The translations under genes were made by a program, and so were the position numbers. Under the pieces are notes generated by a model. That model was not told the DNA's origin. It saw nothing but the letters and a program-made list of their open reading frames with translations, and searched no databases. Below are positions 1 to 7,654 of a stretch of 48,654 nt of DNA, in pieces (the stretch's first letter is position 1; the number at the start of each line of letters is the position of its first letter). Source of the DNA: Winogradskyella sp. (lineage in GTDB: Bacteria; Bacteroidota; Bacteroidia; Flavobacteriales; Flavobacteriaceae); assembly GCF_016744625.1 (NCBI RefSeq), contig NZ_JADGDZ010000018.1, forward strand, positions 1 to 48,654. The letters run 5' to 3'.

Positions 1-16
1 ACTACACACGAAACTA

Positions 17-105
17 CACACAACAGCATGTATAGCGAATGAGGCGCAACAATGGCTATCCGTGAGGCGCGCCTCACTACGCCATACACAGTGGACGTTA
101 TGTGA
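17..105. repeat. Structured imperfect inverted repeat at window edge (possibly attC- or REP-like)
   Basis: This stretch looks clearly more GC-rich than its surroundings. It holds a perfect 16-bp palindrome, GTGAGGCGCGCCTCAC (62-77). Two outer arm pairs surround it: tgtatagcg (29-37) against cgccataca (80-88) with one mismatch, and cacacaac (17-24) against gttatgtg (98-105) with one mismatch. The nested arms suggest a foldable element such as an attC-like or REP-like site. No integrase or gene cassette is visible, and the left side is cut by the window, so its class is unknown. Confidence 0.35.
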
Positions 106-122
106 CATTTATAAGAGTATAT

Positions 123-506
123 TTAATTTTTGGCTCTACTAAAATTGTTTTCAGATAATTTAGCTAATGAAAAAGCAGCAATTGCCATCACAATATCTCG
201 CACAGCAACATCTATATAACTCCAACTAAAAATTAAGGTTAACGCTATAGCTACTAACCAACCAGAAACGACATAAGCTCCTAATTTTGTTTTTGTTAAA
301 ACAAGAATACCTGCAATAATTTCGATAATACCAACAATTATCATAAATGTTGTTGGCTCAAAAGATAGCATTTCTGCAAAACCTTCTGAAATGTACTGAC
401 TCCAATTGGTTAAAATGTTAGTGAATTTGTCTAATCCTGCAACGATTGGCACTAAACCAAAAGTGTATTTCAATAAGTTTTTTACTAACTGAACATTTGA
501 ATCCAT
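123..506 (-). CDS. DoxX-like small integral membrane protein
   Basis: A 127-residue protein with four hydrophobic segments (about residues 10-30, 51-73, 75-94 and 100-116), the size and topology of DoxX/DoxD-type inner-membrane proteins. The second segment is rich in Ile and Gly (IIVGIIEIIAGILVL). No catalytic motif is visible. It is transcribed divergently from the ECF sigma gene at 629, with a 122-bp shared control region. The function of such proteins in Bacteroidota is poorly defined; quinone-linked or redox-stress roles are proposed for relatives. The family call rests on topology and overall resemblance. Confidence 0.65.
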   Translation of the reverse strand: MDSNVQLVKNLLKYTFGLVPIVAGLDKFTNILTNWSQYISEGFAEMLSFEPTTFMIIVGIIEIIAGILVLTKTKLGAYVVSGWLVAIALTLIFSWSYIDVAVRDIVMAIAAFSLAKLSENNFSRAKN

Positions 507-571
507 AATTTTATTTTTTTAATTATTTATAAATTTGTTATACCCTTTTGATAGCAGATTTTAAAAAAGGA

Positions 572-585
572 TACAAAGTTTTGTA
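572..585. promoter_or_regulatory. Inverted repeat TACAAA-gt-TTTGTA between divergent genes
   Basis: A perfect 6-bp inverted repeat with a 2-nt spacer lies in the gap between the DoxX-like gene (start 506) and the ECF sigma gene (start 629). It could be an operator, or simply overlapping AT-rich promoter elements reading outward in both directions. A similar uninterrupted palindrome, TACAAATTTGTA, occurs at 15081-15092 upstream of the TonB-dependent receptor. Confidence 0.25.
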
Positions 586-628
586 ACTTTTTTCGCGTTT
601 CCTTATCTAAAGTAAAAGGCATAATACA

Positions 629-1303
629 ATGGAAGCTATAGATATTAATGATTTTAATAATCATAAAATAAAAGAAGCAGACGTCATACAACGGATTCTG
701 GGAGGTGAAAAAGAACTCTACGAAATTTTAGTGAAGCGTAACAATCAAAAACTGTATCGTATTATTAGAAGTTATTTAAAAGACGAAACAGAGATTGAAG
801 ATGTAATGCAAAATACTTACCTAAAAGCATTTACAAAATTATATCAATTTAAATTAGAAGCATCATTCTCTACTTGGCTAATTCGTATAGGAATAAATGA
901 GTCTCTGGCTCGTCTAAAAGAAAAAGGGAAGCTCTATCATTTAAACGAATACTCTGATAGATTACAGCGCAATACTATTTTAGAAATTCCAGATAACAAA
1001 CAGTTAAATCCGCAAGACAAAATGATACGGAATGAAGCTAAGCAATTATTAGAAAATGCCATTGACCATTTAGACATAAAATACAGAACCGTTTATATAA
1101 TGAAGGAAGTAGAAGGTATGAGTCTTGAAGAAATTGCAATAGTACTAGATTTAACCATTGCTAATATAAAAATACGCTTGCATCGTTCTAAAGAGATGCT
1201 TAAAGTAAAACTTTACGACCTTACAACTGATAATAGTATTTATGAGTTTGGATTTAGCAGATGTGACAGGATTACTGAAAATGTAATGACAATGATACAG
1301 TAA
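629..1303 (+). CDS. ECF-type RNA polymerase sigma factor
   Basis: A 224-residue sigma-70 family protein. The region 2 core (about residues 40-100) contains ETEIEDVMQNTYLKAF and FSTWLIRIGINESLARL. Region 4 (about 135-190) has the helix-turn-helix MSLEEIAIVLDLTIANIKIRLHR. A C-terminal tail with FGFSRCDRI extends past region 4. It would direct RNA polymerase to a stress or envelope regulon. No anti-sigma gene is adjacent: the divergent neighbour is a DoxX-like protein and the downstream gene a heme lipoprotein 459 bp away. The ATG start gives a full-length region 2. The sigma assignment is firm; the stimulus and regulon are unknown. Confidence 0.9.
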   Translation: MEAIDINDFNNHKIKEADVIQRILGGEKELYEILVKRNNQKLYRIIRSYLKDETEIEDVMQNTYLKAFTKLYQFKLEASFSTWLIRIGINESLARLKEKGKLYHLNEYSDRLQRNTILEIPDNKQLNPQDKMIRNEAKQLLENAIDHLDIKYRTVYIMKEVEGMSLEEIAIVLDLTIANIKIRLHRSKEMLKVKLYDLTTDNSIYEFGFSRCDRITENVMTMIQ

Positions 1304-1308
1304 TGTAA

Positions 1309-1533
1309 TATATACTTTATCTATTCCTCTTATGTCTGTTAAAACCCAACGTAAGGCTTACACTGTTAGACCATGTTGATGGTTGGAATCATACTCCTGC
1401 CCTTTCACAAAGCAAAGCACAACTCAACAGTTTACTTCTGCTAGGTGAAACATTAGGTATTAGCAATTTAAAAACCAGTGATGTCACTTCGAGTGAAATT
1501 CGCTTTTTAGAATTTTGTATCGAGAAGCTTTAG
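1309..1533 (+). pseudogene. Possible gene remnant, open frame without a start codon
   Basis: A 74-codon open stretch between the sigma gene and the heme lipoprotein gene has no in-frame ATG but reads like protein, for example LLDHVDGWNHTPALSQSKAQ followed by LLLLGETLGISNLKTSDV. It then runs into a REP-like element that supplies its last residues and stop. I interpret it as the decayed tail of a former gene. Chance openness in AT-rich DNA is possible, and I cannot name a parent family. Confidence 0.25.
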
Positions 1534-1589
1534 GAGTTACTATGATTCTAGATACATTTCTCGCTAAAAATTAAACGACTCAAACTAAC
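1483..1589. repeat. REP-like dispersed element, copy 1
   Basis: The element starts gtcacttcgagtgaaatt and ends gactcaaactaac, so its ends are loosely inverted. Inside, TGTATCGAGAA (1516-1526) faces TTCTAGATACA (1546-1556), a 10/11 inverted repeat. The right half matches the second copy at 6173-6216 (ttctCGATACATTTCTCac). This is the look of the short intergenic palindromes found scattered through Flavobacteriaceae genomes. Together with flanking sequence it fills most of the gene-free stretch 1304-1762. Confidence 0.55.
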
Positions 1590-1690
1590 AGCTAATCAAA
1601 TCTAAACGCCCTCTTCTAACCTATTCGATTTTTTAAATTCTACAAAAAATAGCCATCTAATCGCTTATAAGTTACTGATTTTCAGAAATA

Positions 1691-1709
1691 CAGGTATAAA
1701 TACGCGTAA
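1691..1709 (+). promoter_or_regulatory. Shared upstream box caggtataaatacgcgtaa
   Basis: This 19-bp string ends 53 nt before the ATG of the heme lipoprotein gene. A near copy (17/19) at 6313-6331 ends 57 nt before the ATG of the T9SS-cargo gene. In both, an AT-rich ttTATAAA string follows at about the same distance, so the promoter architecture is shared. It may be an activator site or the -33 region of an alternative sigma promoter. I do not recognise the factor. Confidence 0.4.
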
Positions 1710-1762
1710 ATAAGATTGCTTATAGTCGTAATTTTATAAATGCAAAACCAACACAAAATATT

Positions 1763-3181
1763 ATGAACAACTTTAAACGTTTAATTGGTATACTAACATT
1801 AGTTGTACTAATGACTACATCTTGTAAAGATGCCAAAAAAGAAAAAGCTACTTCAGACCAAGAGCTTGAAACTTACGTAAACACAGAAGCTAACGCCTTA
1901 TGTATCGCAGACGCTTCATGGTTTACGATTGACCCAACAACTGGAAAGAGAAATACACCTGCACCAAAAGAAGATAGCACTAGTGTTTTTGGAAATAATG
2001 TTACTGTATCTAATTGTGATTTTCATCAATGGTCTTGGCAAAAATTTCTTTGGCTAACTAATGATGTTTCAGGAAGTCCGTTATTTATGCAAAACCTGAT
2101 TCAGGTGGACAATCAAACTGTGCCTGTAACCAGTCTAGATAAAAAAATTGTGTTGTCTTCTGCAGATAATGTACAAGCTACAGGTGATATACTAAACACA
2201 AATAAATCTTTTAATGCTAAGGATACCAGTTATTCGGTTTACTATTCAATTCATGTGAATAAAACATTATATAATAGCATTCAGAAGTATGCTCCAAAAG
2301 ACAAAAGTGAGTACGTAGATGCAACGTTTCCTATAGGATCGTTAGAATTAAAAATAGCGTGGGTTGATGCAAATGCAATTGAAGATACAAGCTCTTATTT
2401 TGTAACTGATGCAGTTGTTGAAGGAACAGACACTAAAATTGCTTTATTAGGAATGCATGTTGTGGGTATTGTATATAATCATCCTGAATTTGTTTGGGCT
2501 ACTTTTGAACATAATGATTTAGTCCCATATTACGATTGGAAATCTACTACAACATCAGATATACCTGTGACTTCAAAAACTAACAAACTCTTATTCGATG
2601 TTAATGCAACTGCTACCATTGCAAATATTACAAGTAATGGCTCTAAACCAGATAGCACTAATGTTTTTGCCGTTAACCAATACGGAGTTCCACGTCAACC
2701 ACTAGATGCTTTTCTTAAAACTAGCCAAACAGAACCCAAAAACTTCAATAATATTGATTTTATAAATACAAATGTGCATTCGCAATTAACTGATATATGG
2801 AATAATTATTTCTATAATGGCTCTATTTGGATTGATACAGAGCACTATAGTTATCCAACAAAACAAGCTCAATTATTGGTTTCATTAGGAGGTAAATTGC
2901 ATGATGCATCTCCTGGTAAACTACCAAGAGGATCTGTTGCGGCATATAACATAACCATGGAAACCTATGAGCAACTAGGATTTACACCAACAACTATTCA
3001 TGGTCAGAATTTAGCAGGTATGGGAAACTGTTTCTCTTGTCATTCAGCTGGTAAGGGTTCTTCATTAAACATTAGTCATATATTTAATGGTGCAGTTGAT
3101 AATGCAAACGGACATTCTTCTGAAAAAACAAAACAGAAGCACTTGGATGAAATACATGAGTTCATAAAAACTATGCAATAG
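1763..3181 (+). CDS. Monoheme c-type lipoprotein of unknown function
   Basis: A 472-residue protein with a lipoprotein signal peptide; the lipobox ends TTSC and the Cys is near residue 21. It has one CxxCH heme-attachment motif, C423-F-S-C426-H427, close to the C-terminus, so it should carry one covalent heme c on the periplasmic or outer-membrane side. The long N-terminal part has many Trp residues (for example FHQWSWQKFLWLTN) and resembles no enzyme I can name. Calling it a cytochrome is supported only by the heme motif; electron transfer or a heme-dependent oxidation are both possible. It appears to be monocistronic and is preceded by the 19-bp box at 1691. Confidence 0.65.
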   Translation: MNNFKRLIGILTLVVLMTTSCKDAKKEKATSDQELETYVNTEANALCIADASWFTIDPTTGKRNTPAPKEDSTSVFGNNVTVSNCDFHQWSWQKFLWLTNDVSGSPLFMQNLIQVDNQTVPVTSLDKKIVLSSADNVQATGDILNTNKSFNAKDTSYSVYYSIHVNKTLYNSIQKYAPKDKSEYVDATFPIGSLELKIAWVDANAIEDTSSYFVTDAVVEGTDTKIALLGMHVVGIVYNHPEFVWATFEHNDLVPYYDWKSTTTSDIPVTSKTNKLLFDVNATATIANITSNGSKPDSTNVFAVNQYGVPRQPLDAFLKTSQTEPKNFNNIDFINTNVHSQLTDIWNNYFYNGSIWIDTEHYSYPTKQAQLLVSLGGKLHDASPGKLPRGSVAAYNITMETYEQLGFTPTTIHGQNLAGMGNCFSCHSAGKGSSLNISHIFNGAVDNANGHSSEKTKQKHLDEIHEFIKTMQ

Positions 3182-3309
3182 ATTAAAGTACTATTTGGAT
3201 TTTTTTTTAAGGCTGGAGATATGTTTTGCCTGTTTCAAAAATTGGTTAAAAGAAAGTTATACAGGCTAAGTGCGAAAAGCTCTAATATAATCAGTCCTTA
3301 ATTAAAAAT

Positions 3310-3345
3310 AAACACCCTTGAAAATATAAATTAACAAGGGTGTTT
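3310..3345 (-). terminator. Rho-independent terminator of the mini-gene pair
   Basis: AAACACCCTTG (3310-3320) and CAAGGGTGTTT (3335-3345) form an 11-bp perfect stem around a 14-nt loop. Read on the minus strand, the stem is followed by a T-rich run (ATTTTTAATTAA). It sits 42 nt past the stop of the last 28-residue ORF (3388), which supports a real minus-strand transcript. It could also act on plus-strand transcripts from the heme lipoprotein gene. Confidence 0.75.
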
Positions 3346-3387
3346 ACTGATTGTTTTGATTGATGTGTTATATAGATAACCAGTTAA

Positions 3388-3474
3388 TTAACTGTAGCGT
3401 CTTTTTGCATTCCAAACAAAGGTTTTTGTTTTGTTTGTTGTCGCTGTAATTCTATTTGTGTTTAATGTTCTCAT
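3388..3474 (-). CDS. 28-residue small protein, tandem copy B
   Basis: A 28-codon ORF starting ATG (3472-3474) and ending TAA (3388-3390). The peptide begins MRTLNTNRITATTNK and ends TKTFVWNAKRRYS: Thr/Asn-rich in its first half, one Trp, and a basic C-terminus, with no signal peptide or membrane segment. It is a near duplicate of the ORF at 3527-3613. Of 28 residues, 23 are identical, and some nucleotide differences are silent (AAC/AAT, ACC/ACA, ACA/ACG, CGC/CGT). This pattern suggests selection on the peptide. A terminator follows 42 nt downstream. I do not recognise the family; function unknown. A leader peptide or non-coding repeat is the alternative. Confidence 0.6.
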   Translation of the reverse strand: MRTLNTNRITATTNKTKTFVWNAKRRYS

Positions 3475-3475
3475 A

Positions 3476-3511
<36 letters not shown>

Positions 3512-3526
3512 GATTTTACTATTTGT

Positions 3527-3613
3527 TTAACTGTAACGTCTTTTCGAATTCCAAACAAATGTTTTCGTTGCGTTTGATGTCGTTGTAATTCTATTTGTAT
3601 TTAATGTTCTCAT
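3527..3613 (-). CDS. 28-residue small protein, tandem copy A
   Basis: A 28-codon ORF starting ATG (3611-3613) and ending TAA (3527-3529). The peptide begins MRTLNTNRITTTSNA and ends TKTFVWNSKRRYS. It is the upstream member of a tandem pair with a 139-bp period. The first ten residues, the block TKTFVWN and the tail KRRYS are identical to copy B; the changes are A11T, T13S, K15A and A23S plus silent substitutions. The region upstream (3614-3794) separates it from the divergent serine hydrolase gene and should hold its promoter, but I see no clear TAnnTTTG box. Evidence for coding is duplication with silent change plus the terminator; function unknown. Confidence 0.6.
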   Translation of the reverse strand: MRTLNTNRITTTSNATKTFVWNSKRRYS

Positions 3614-3794
3614 TATTTTAATATTTAATTATTTATACAGTATAGACGTATGTGTTTCAATATTGTTACAGCTATTAACCCATGTTAACAGAGTTTAACA
3701 AAACGTTAAGGATTTATTCTGGTTCGTTTTCTTTTACTAACTTTAGTTCCAAGCTAAACAACCTTGTTTGTTATCATTAAAAACAACCCTAATT

Positions 3795-5489
3795 ATGAAA
3801 TCTATAAAAGTTCTTCGTTTTTTTTCAATTCTAGTTATTGTATCATTTTCGTTTCAAAATATAGAAGCACAAACCAATACATCATCAGCGTTAGAATCGA
3901 AAATAGATAGTATTTTCAAAAACTTTAATGATATTAATAAACCTGGAGCTACTGTAGCTGTTGTTAAAAACAAAAAAGTTGTTTTTAAAAAGGGTTATGG
4001 GAGTGCTAATTTAGAGTATGACGTTCCAAATTCTCCATCAACAATTTTTCATATTGCCTCTGTTTCAAAACAGTTTACTGTATTCTCTATTCTATTATTA
4101 GAAAAAGAAGGGAAATTAGCTTTCGATGATGATATTCGTAAATACATTCCTGAAGTTCCAGATTTTGGTAAAAAAATTACATTAAGACATTTGGCGTCAC
4201 ATACAAGCGGAATGCGAGATCAGTGGACCTTACTTGGTATGGCTGGCTGGCGATTTGATGATGTTATTACTAAAGAGCACATTTTAAAATTAGTATCTCA
4301 ACAAAAAGAATTGAATTTTAATCCTGGTGAAGCATATATGTATTGTAATACAGGTTTTACACTATTAGCTGAAGTGGTTGCAAGAATTTCTGGTAAAACG
4401 TTTGCTGAGTTTACTGAAGAACGCATTTTCAAACCTTTACAAATGACCAATACGCTTTTTTATGATGATCATGAAAAAATTGTAAAAAACAGAGCCTATT
4501 CTTATCACTCCGTAGAAAATAACAAGTACAAAAAAAGCGTTTTAAACTTTGCTAACGTTGGCGCAACGAGTTTATTTACAACCGTTGAAGATTTGGCATT
4601 ATGGTCTATGAATTTCTCATCACTTAGTGTAGGTGATAAAGCTATTATTGATAAGATGAATACTCTTGCTGTACTTAATAATGGTGAAACATTTGGTGGA
4701 GCTTATGGTCAATTTAAAAATACTTATAAAGGTTTAAATCAAATACAACATGGTGGAGCTGATGCTGGCTATCGCAGTTACCTTGGGAGATTTCCGGATC
4801 AAAATTTTGCGGTTATGGTTTTTAGTAATTTAGCTCAATCTAATCCTGGGAATTTAGCACTCCAAGTTGCAGATCTTTATTTAGAGGATACTTTTGAAAA
4901 ACAAACAGATGCCACTACTGCATCTAAAGGTGATGTAAAATATATTAACCTTTCTAATGAGCAGTTAAAGAGATTAGGTGGTCATTTTTGGAATGATGAT
5001 CAAAACTATGCTCGAAAAATTTATCTTAAAAATGATACGCTTAGATATTTTAGAGGAGAAGGAAACGAAAGTAGTTTAGCTCCAATTTCACCTAACGAAT
5101 TTAAAATGCTAAATGTTGGTGTGGACCTAAGAGTGATATTTTCTGAATCAAATAAAAAACGTATAATGACGGTTTTAATTAATGATGACGAACCAATTAT
5201 ATCGCATGAGTTTACACCACCAAATTATAAGGTTTCGGATCTTAAAGAATTTGTAGGAGAGTATTTTAGTCCTGAGTTAAACACAACTTACAAAGCTATT
5301 TTAAAAGATGATAAATTGACGTTTACGCATGCTCGTGCAAGTGATATTGAGATTTCGGTAGCTAAAAGTGATCTATTTCTTATTGATGGTTATAGTTTTA
5401 TGTTCGAAAGAAATGATAATAAGCAAATAACAGGATTTAGAGCTTCAACAGGACGCGTACAAAATTTGTGGTTTAAAAAATTAAACTAA
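3795..5489 (+). CDS. Serine hydrolase, class C beta-lactamase / penicillin-binding protein family
   Basis: A 564-residue secreted protein with a signal peptide to about residue 25 (NIEAQ). The beta-lactamase fold follows, with the nucleophile motif S89-V-S-K92, the Y183-C-N185 motif and HGGADAGY in the KTG position. The C-terminal 180 residues form a separate beta-rich extension common in Bacteroidota esterase/D-aminopeptidase-type members. Likely substrates are esters, D-amino-acid peptides or cell-wall fragments; true beta-lactamase activity is not implied. The ATG at 3795 is preferred over an upstream in-frame TTG at 3768 because it opens directly into the signal peptide. Confidence 0.85.
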   Translation: MKSIKVLRFFSILVIVSFSFQNIEAQTNTSSALESKIDSIFKNFNDINKPGATVAVVKNKKVVFKKGYGSANLEYDVPNSPSTIFHIASVSKQFTVFSILLLEKEGKLAFDDDIRKYIPEVPDFGKKITLRHLASHTSGMRDQWTLLGMAGWRFDDVITKEHILKLVSQQKELNFNPGEAYMYCNTGFTLLAEVVARISGKTFAEFTEERIFKPLQMTNTLFYDDHEKIVKNRAYSYHSVENNKYKKSVLNFANVGATSLFTTVEDLALWSMNFSSLSVGDKAIIDKMNTLAVLNNGETFGGAYGQFKNTYKGLNQIQHGGADAGYRSYLGRFPDQNFAVMVFSNLAQSNPGNLALQVADLYLEDTFEKQTDATTASKGDVKYINLSNEQLKRLGGHFWNDDQNYARKIYLKNDTLRYFRGEGNESSLAPISPNEFKMLNVGVDLRVIFSESNKKRIMTVLINDDEPIISHEFTPPNYKVSDLKEFVGEYFSPELNTTYKAILKDDKLTFTHARASDIEISVAKSDLFLIDGYSFMFERNDNKQITGFRASTGRVQNLWFKKLN

Positions 5490-5500
5490 TCGGCTATATA

Positions 5501-5518
5501 GGCTGAGTGTGAATAACG
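5501..5518. repeat. Post-stop GGCTGAGTGTGA string, possible truncated REP
   Basis: ggctgagtgtgaataacg follows the serine hydrolase stop by 11 nt. Similar strings follow two other genes: ggctaagtgcgaaaa at 3264-3278 and gctgagtgagagtaatt at 6138-6154. The last leads directly into a REP-like element, so these may be left ends of the same family. Confidence 0.3.
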
Positions 5519-5573
5519 ATTTTCTGTAACATAATGCTAATTATTGCTAAAAATAATTAAGCATCTATACCTT

Positions 5574-6137
5574 ATGAAAATAAAATCTAACGCCTCACCT
5601 GCTGAGTTATCGTCTCCTTTTTTTACTTTAAATGAGGAATTCTGTTCAGAATTTGAAAGCTACATAGCGAGTAAAAACGGAAAAGTAAAAGGAAAGTATA
5701 ATGCATGGTCATTTCTCATTTTTGGAAAAACACCTCATCCTAAACCTTGGGATGTGATGTATAAAAAATCCACCTTCACTACTAATGGTAACTTACTGAT
5801 GTCTTCTAAATATCAAAGTCTTTTGGCTTTAGCAGAATGGGAAACAGAGCGTAAAGGGACTCATGATTCGGAATTTGAAATAAGAAAAAAAACTACAGCA
5901 GATATTCTAAAAATACCATTAAGTAAATCAGTGTCAAAGCTAGAGGTTTCAGGGAAATATGTAATGTGCTCTAAAGGAAAAAAACCAAAATTCTTCCTTC
6001 AGCTTATTGACATCTTAACACCTCTTTTTATTTCAGAAGAAATATACAGAATTGAATATCTTAATAATAAGTTACGTATTGAGTTAAGGTCTGAGCATCA
6101 CCATTTTAATATTTTAGACCAACTTATTGAATTATAA
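5574..6137 (+). CDS. Conserved-looking protein of unknown function
   Basis: A 187-residue soluble protein with no signal peptide and no membrane segment. It is basic and rich in Lys and Ser, with an aromatic-rich N-terminal third (YNAWSFLIFGKTPHPKPWDVMY) and a C-terminal beta-like part ending HHHFNILDQLIEL. I recognise no catalytic motif. The ATG at 5574 is chosen over an in-frame TTG at 5544. It follows the serine hydrolase by 84 bp and may or may not be cotranscribed. Confidence 0.5.
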   Translation: MKIKSNASPAELSSPFFTLNEEFCSEFESYIASKNGKVKGKYNAWSFLIFGKTPHPKPWDVMYKKSTFTTNGNLLMSSKYQSLLALAEWETERKGTHDSEFEIRKKTTADILKIPLSKSVSKLEVSGKYVMCSKGKKPKFFLQLIDILTPLFISEEIYRIEYLNNKLRIELRSEHHHFNILDQLIEL

Positions 6138-6172
6138 GCTGAGTGAGAGTAATTGAAGTTTTTGTTTTTAAT

Positions 6173-6263
6173 GGTTCTCGATACATTTCTCACCTACTCG
6201 AACACTCGAACTGACCACATAGAAAATCTAAAAATTCTGATGCAACTCATTAGGACTTTTTCA
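6173..6263. repeat. REP-like dispersed element, copy 2 with associated block
   Basis: ggttctcgatacatttct (6173-6190) and the actcgaactgacc end (6204-6216) match the right half of the element at 1483-1589. A second block, 6227-6262, is 28/36 identical to 7366-7401 downstream of the next gene. An open frame across this gap (6153-6374) is produced by repeat sequence and is not treated as a gene. Confidence 0.5.
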
Positions 6264-6312
6264 TGCATTGAGAAGCTTTTTCTACGTGTTATAGCATTAT
6301 TTCAATTAAAAC

Positions 6313-6331
6313 CAGGTAGAAATACGTGTAA
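6313..6331 (+). promoter_or_regulatory. Shared upstream box caggtagaaatacgtgtaa
   Basis: This is the second copy of the 19-bp element seen at 1691-1709 (17/19 identical). It ends 57 nt before the ATG of the T9SS-cargo gene, and tctTTATAAAagc follows at 6352-6364, matching the TTTATAAA seen at the same place in the other promoter. Confidence 0.4.
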
Positions 6332-6388
6332 GGTTCTCATTATTAACCCTATCTTTATAAAAGCTATTAACTAAAAAACTCATTCAAA

Positions 6389-7279
6389 ATGAAAAAAAAT
6401 TACACGATTTTAATTAAATTATTTATGGCTTTACTAATTTGCCCATTAGCAAATGCACAAGGCATAGAAACTTTTGATAATGAATCTGGAGGTTCTACTA
6501 CCTTCTCAGAAAACGGAATGATATTTAATATTACAAGTTCTACTAGTGAAGTTTATGATGTCTTTGAACATGGCTATCATAATAGTGTCACAGAGCCAAA
6601 TAATTCTGACTCTTGTATTGGTTGTGGTTGGAGCGGAAATGGTATAGATCAAAAATTTGTAGATTTAACTGGTGTAGGAAATAATAACGGAAATGGTAAC
6701 GGTAGTAGTTTCACAATAAGTACAGCAGACGGCTCAGATATTACGATTAAATCGCTCTATCTGTTCTGTGCTACAAGTTCTTTTACCGCACACTCTGGTA
6801 CTCTGACTATAACAGGGAAAAAAGATGGTAATGTAACTCCTGTATTTAGCTTTGTCTTTTCTGGCACCTTTGCCAGTCCAACTACTTTGACTCCTAATAA
6901 TGGGTTTACTTTAATAGACATGTCATCAGTAGATATTGTTGACTATAGTACTACAAATGTAGATGAAGTTACATTTACATCTACTGGTAATTTAGACTAT
7001 ATGGCTTTAGATACATTTATTTGGGGTGCTTCTGTCTTATCAACTAACGACTTTGAGTTAATAAATAAACCATCTATATATCCTATTCCATCAGAGAATA
7101 CAATTACAATCTCTAATATAGATGCAGCAACAGATTTTAGTATCATTGATATTTTAGGAAAAACGTTAACTACTGGAAGTATAAATAATAATGAAACTAT
7201 TAATATCGCTTCATTAACTAAAGGCATCTATTTCTTGAAGCTTGATGATGCACAAGTGATGCGATTTATAAAACAATAG
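6389..7279 (+). CDS. Secreted protein with type IX secretion C-terminal sorting domain
   Basis: A 296-residue protein. The signal peptide is at residues 1-24 (cleavage near ANAQ). A beta-rich middle domain with Gly/Asn/Ser-rich loops follows (GVGNNNGNGNGSS), and a type A T9SS sorting domain occupies about residues 228-296: PSIYPIPSENTITI, then a segment ending GIYFLKL and the final basic FIKQ. It should be exported across the outer membrane by the PorSS/T9SS and either released or anchored. The middle domain has paired Cys (CIGCGW) but no recognised catalytic site; a carbohydrate-binding or adhesive role is possible. The gene appears monocistronic. Confidence 0.75.
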   Translation: MKKNYTILIKLFMALLICPLANAQGIETFDNESGGSTTFSENGMIFNITSSTSEVYDVFEHGYHNSVTEPNNSDSCIGCGWSGNGIDQKFVDLTGVGNNNGNGNGSSFTISTADGSDITIKSLYLFCATSSFTAHSGTLTITGKKDGNVTPVFSFVFSGTFASPTTLTPNNGFTLIDMSSVDIVDYSTTNVDEVTFTSTGNLDYMALDTFIWGASVLSTNDFELINKPSIYPIPSENTITISNIDAATDFSIIDILGKTLTTGSINNNETINIASLTKGIYFLKLDDAQVMRFIKQ

Positions 7280-7293
7280 AATAATTTATCCTT

Positions 7294-7308
7294 CTGAACT
7301 TGATTCAG
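7294..7308. repeat. REP-like palindrome, ctgaac-ttg-ttcag family
   Basis: ctgaacttgattcag has inverted arms ctgaa/ttcag and lies just past the T9SS-cargo gene. Close relatives in this window are at 25716, 41758, 42929 and 45981, always in gaps near gene ends. A neighbouring palindrome attccg...cggaat (7346-7366) belongs to another flavobacterial intergenic type. These fill part of the gene-free stretch 7280-7654. Confidence 0.55.
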
Positions 7309-7368
7309 GATCACATTGAACTTAAAAATATAAATGAATATTGTTATTCCGCACACGATACGGAATCT

Positions 7369-7401
7369 AAAAATCCTAACGAAATCCATTAGGATTTTTT
7401 T
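7369..7401 (+). terminator. Likely rho-independent terminator of the T9SS-cargo gene
   Basis: aaaaatcctaa (7369-7379) pairs with ttaggattttt (7389-7399) around a 9-nt loop and is followed by further T residues on the plus strand. It lies about 90 nt past the stop at 7279. The sequence also belongs to a dispersed block shared with 6227-6262. Confidence 0.55.
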
Positions 7402-7654
7402 ATATACTGTGAATCACATTATTTTCTTAGTGATGTGGCAATTTTAAAAAATCAATCAACGCTAAACACCTAATACTAACTAAACAAAAAAAAATGAAAA
7501 TGCAAAAATTAAAGTAATCAGTAATGCTCTTTGGTAAGGTCTACAGAATTATAGAGAAGTATTAAGATTCAAAATTAGTTCTTCTTCAATTTTTACTATC
7601 TTTCAAAAAAATTAATAACAGCGCATCACCTAGCCTTTAAAAGCGTTTTAACTA

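Noticed and set aside
3381..3394. Perfect 14-bp palindrome cagttaattaactg at the end of mini-gene copy B
   Set aside because: AT-rich and partly made by the Ser and stop codons; it is not conserved in copy A, so probably chance.
6153..6374. Open frame of 73 codons downstream of the unknown protein gene
   Set aside because: It starts at a weak codon and runs through REP-like sequence shared with other gaps; the translation is not protein-like beyond the repeat.
7494..7517. Seven-codon ORF MKMQKLK ahead of the GT39-like gene
   Set aside because: Could be the start of a broken gene or a leader peptide, but nothing further supports it; the gap 7402-7654 shows no other feature.
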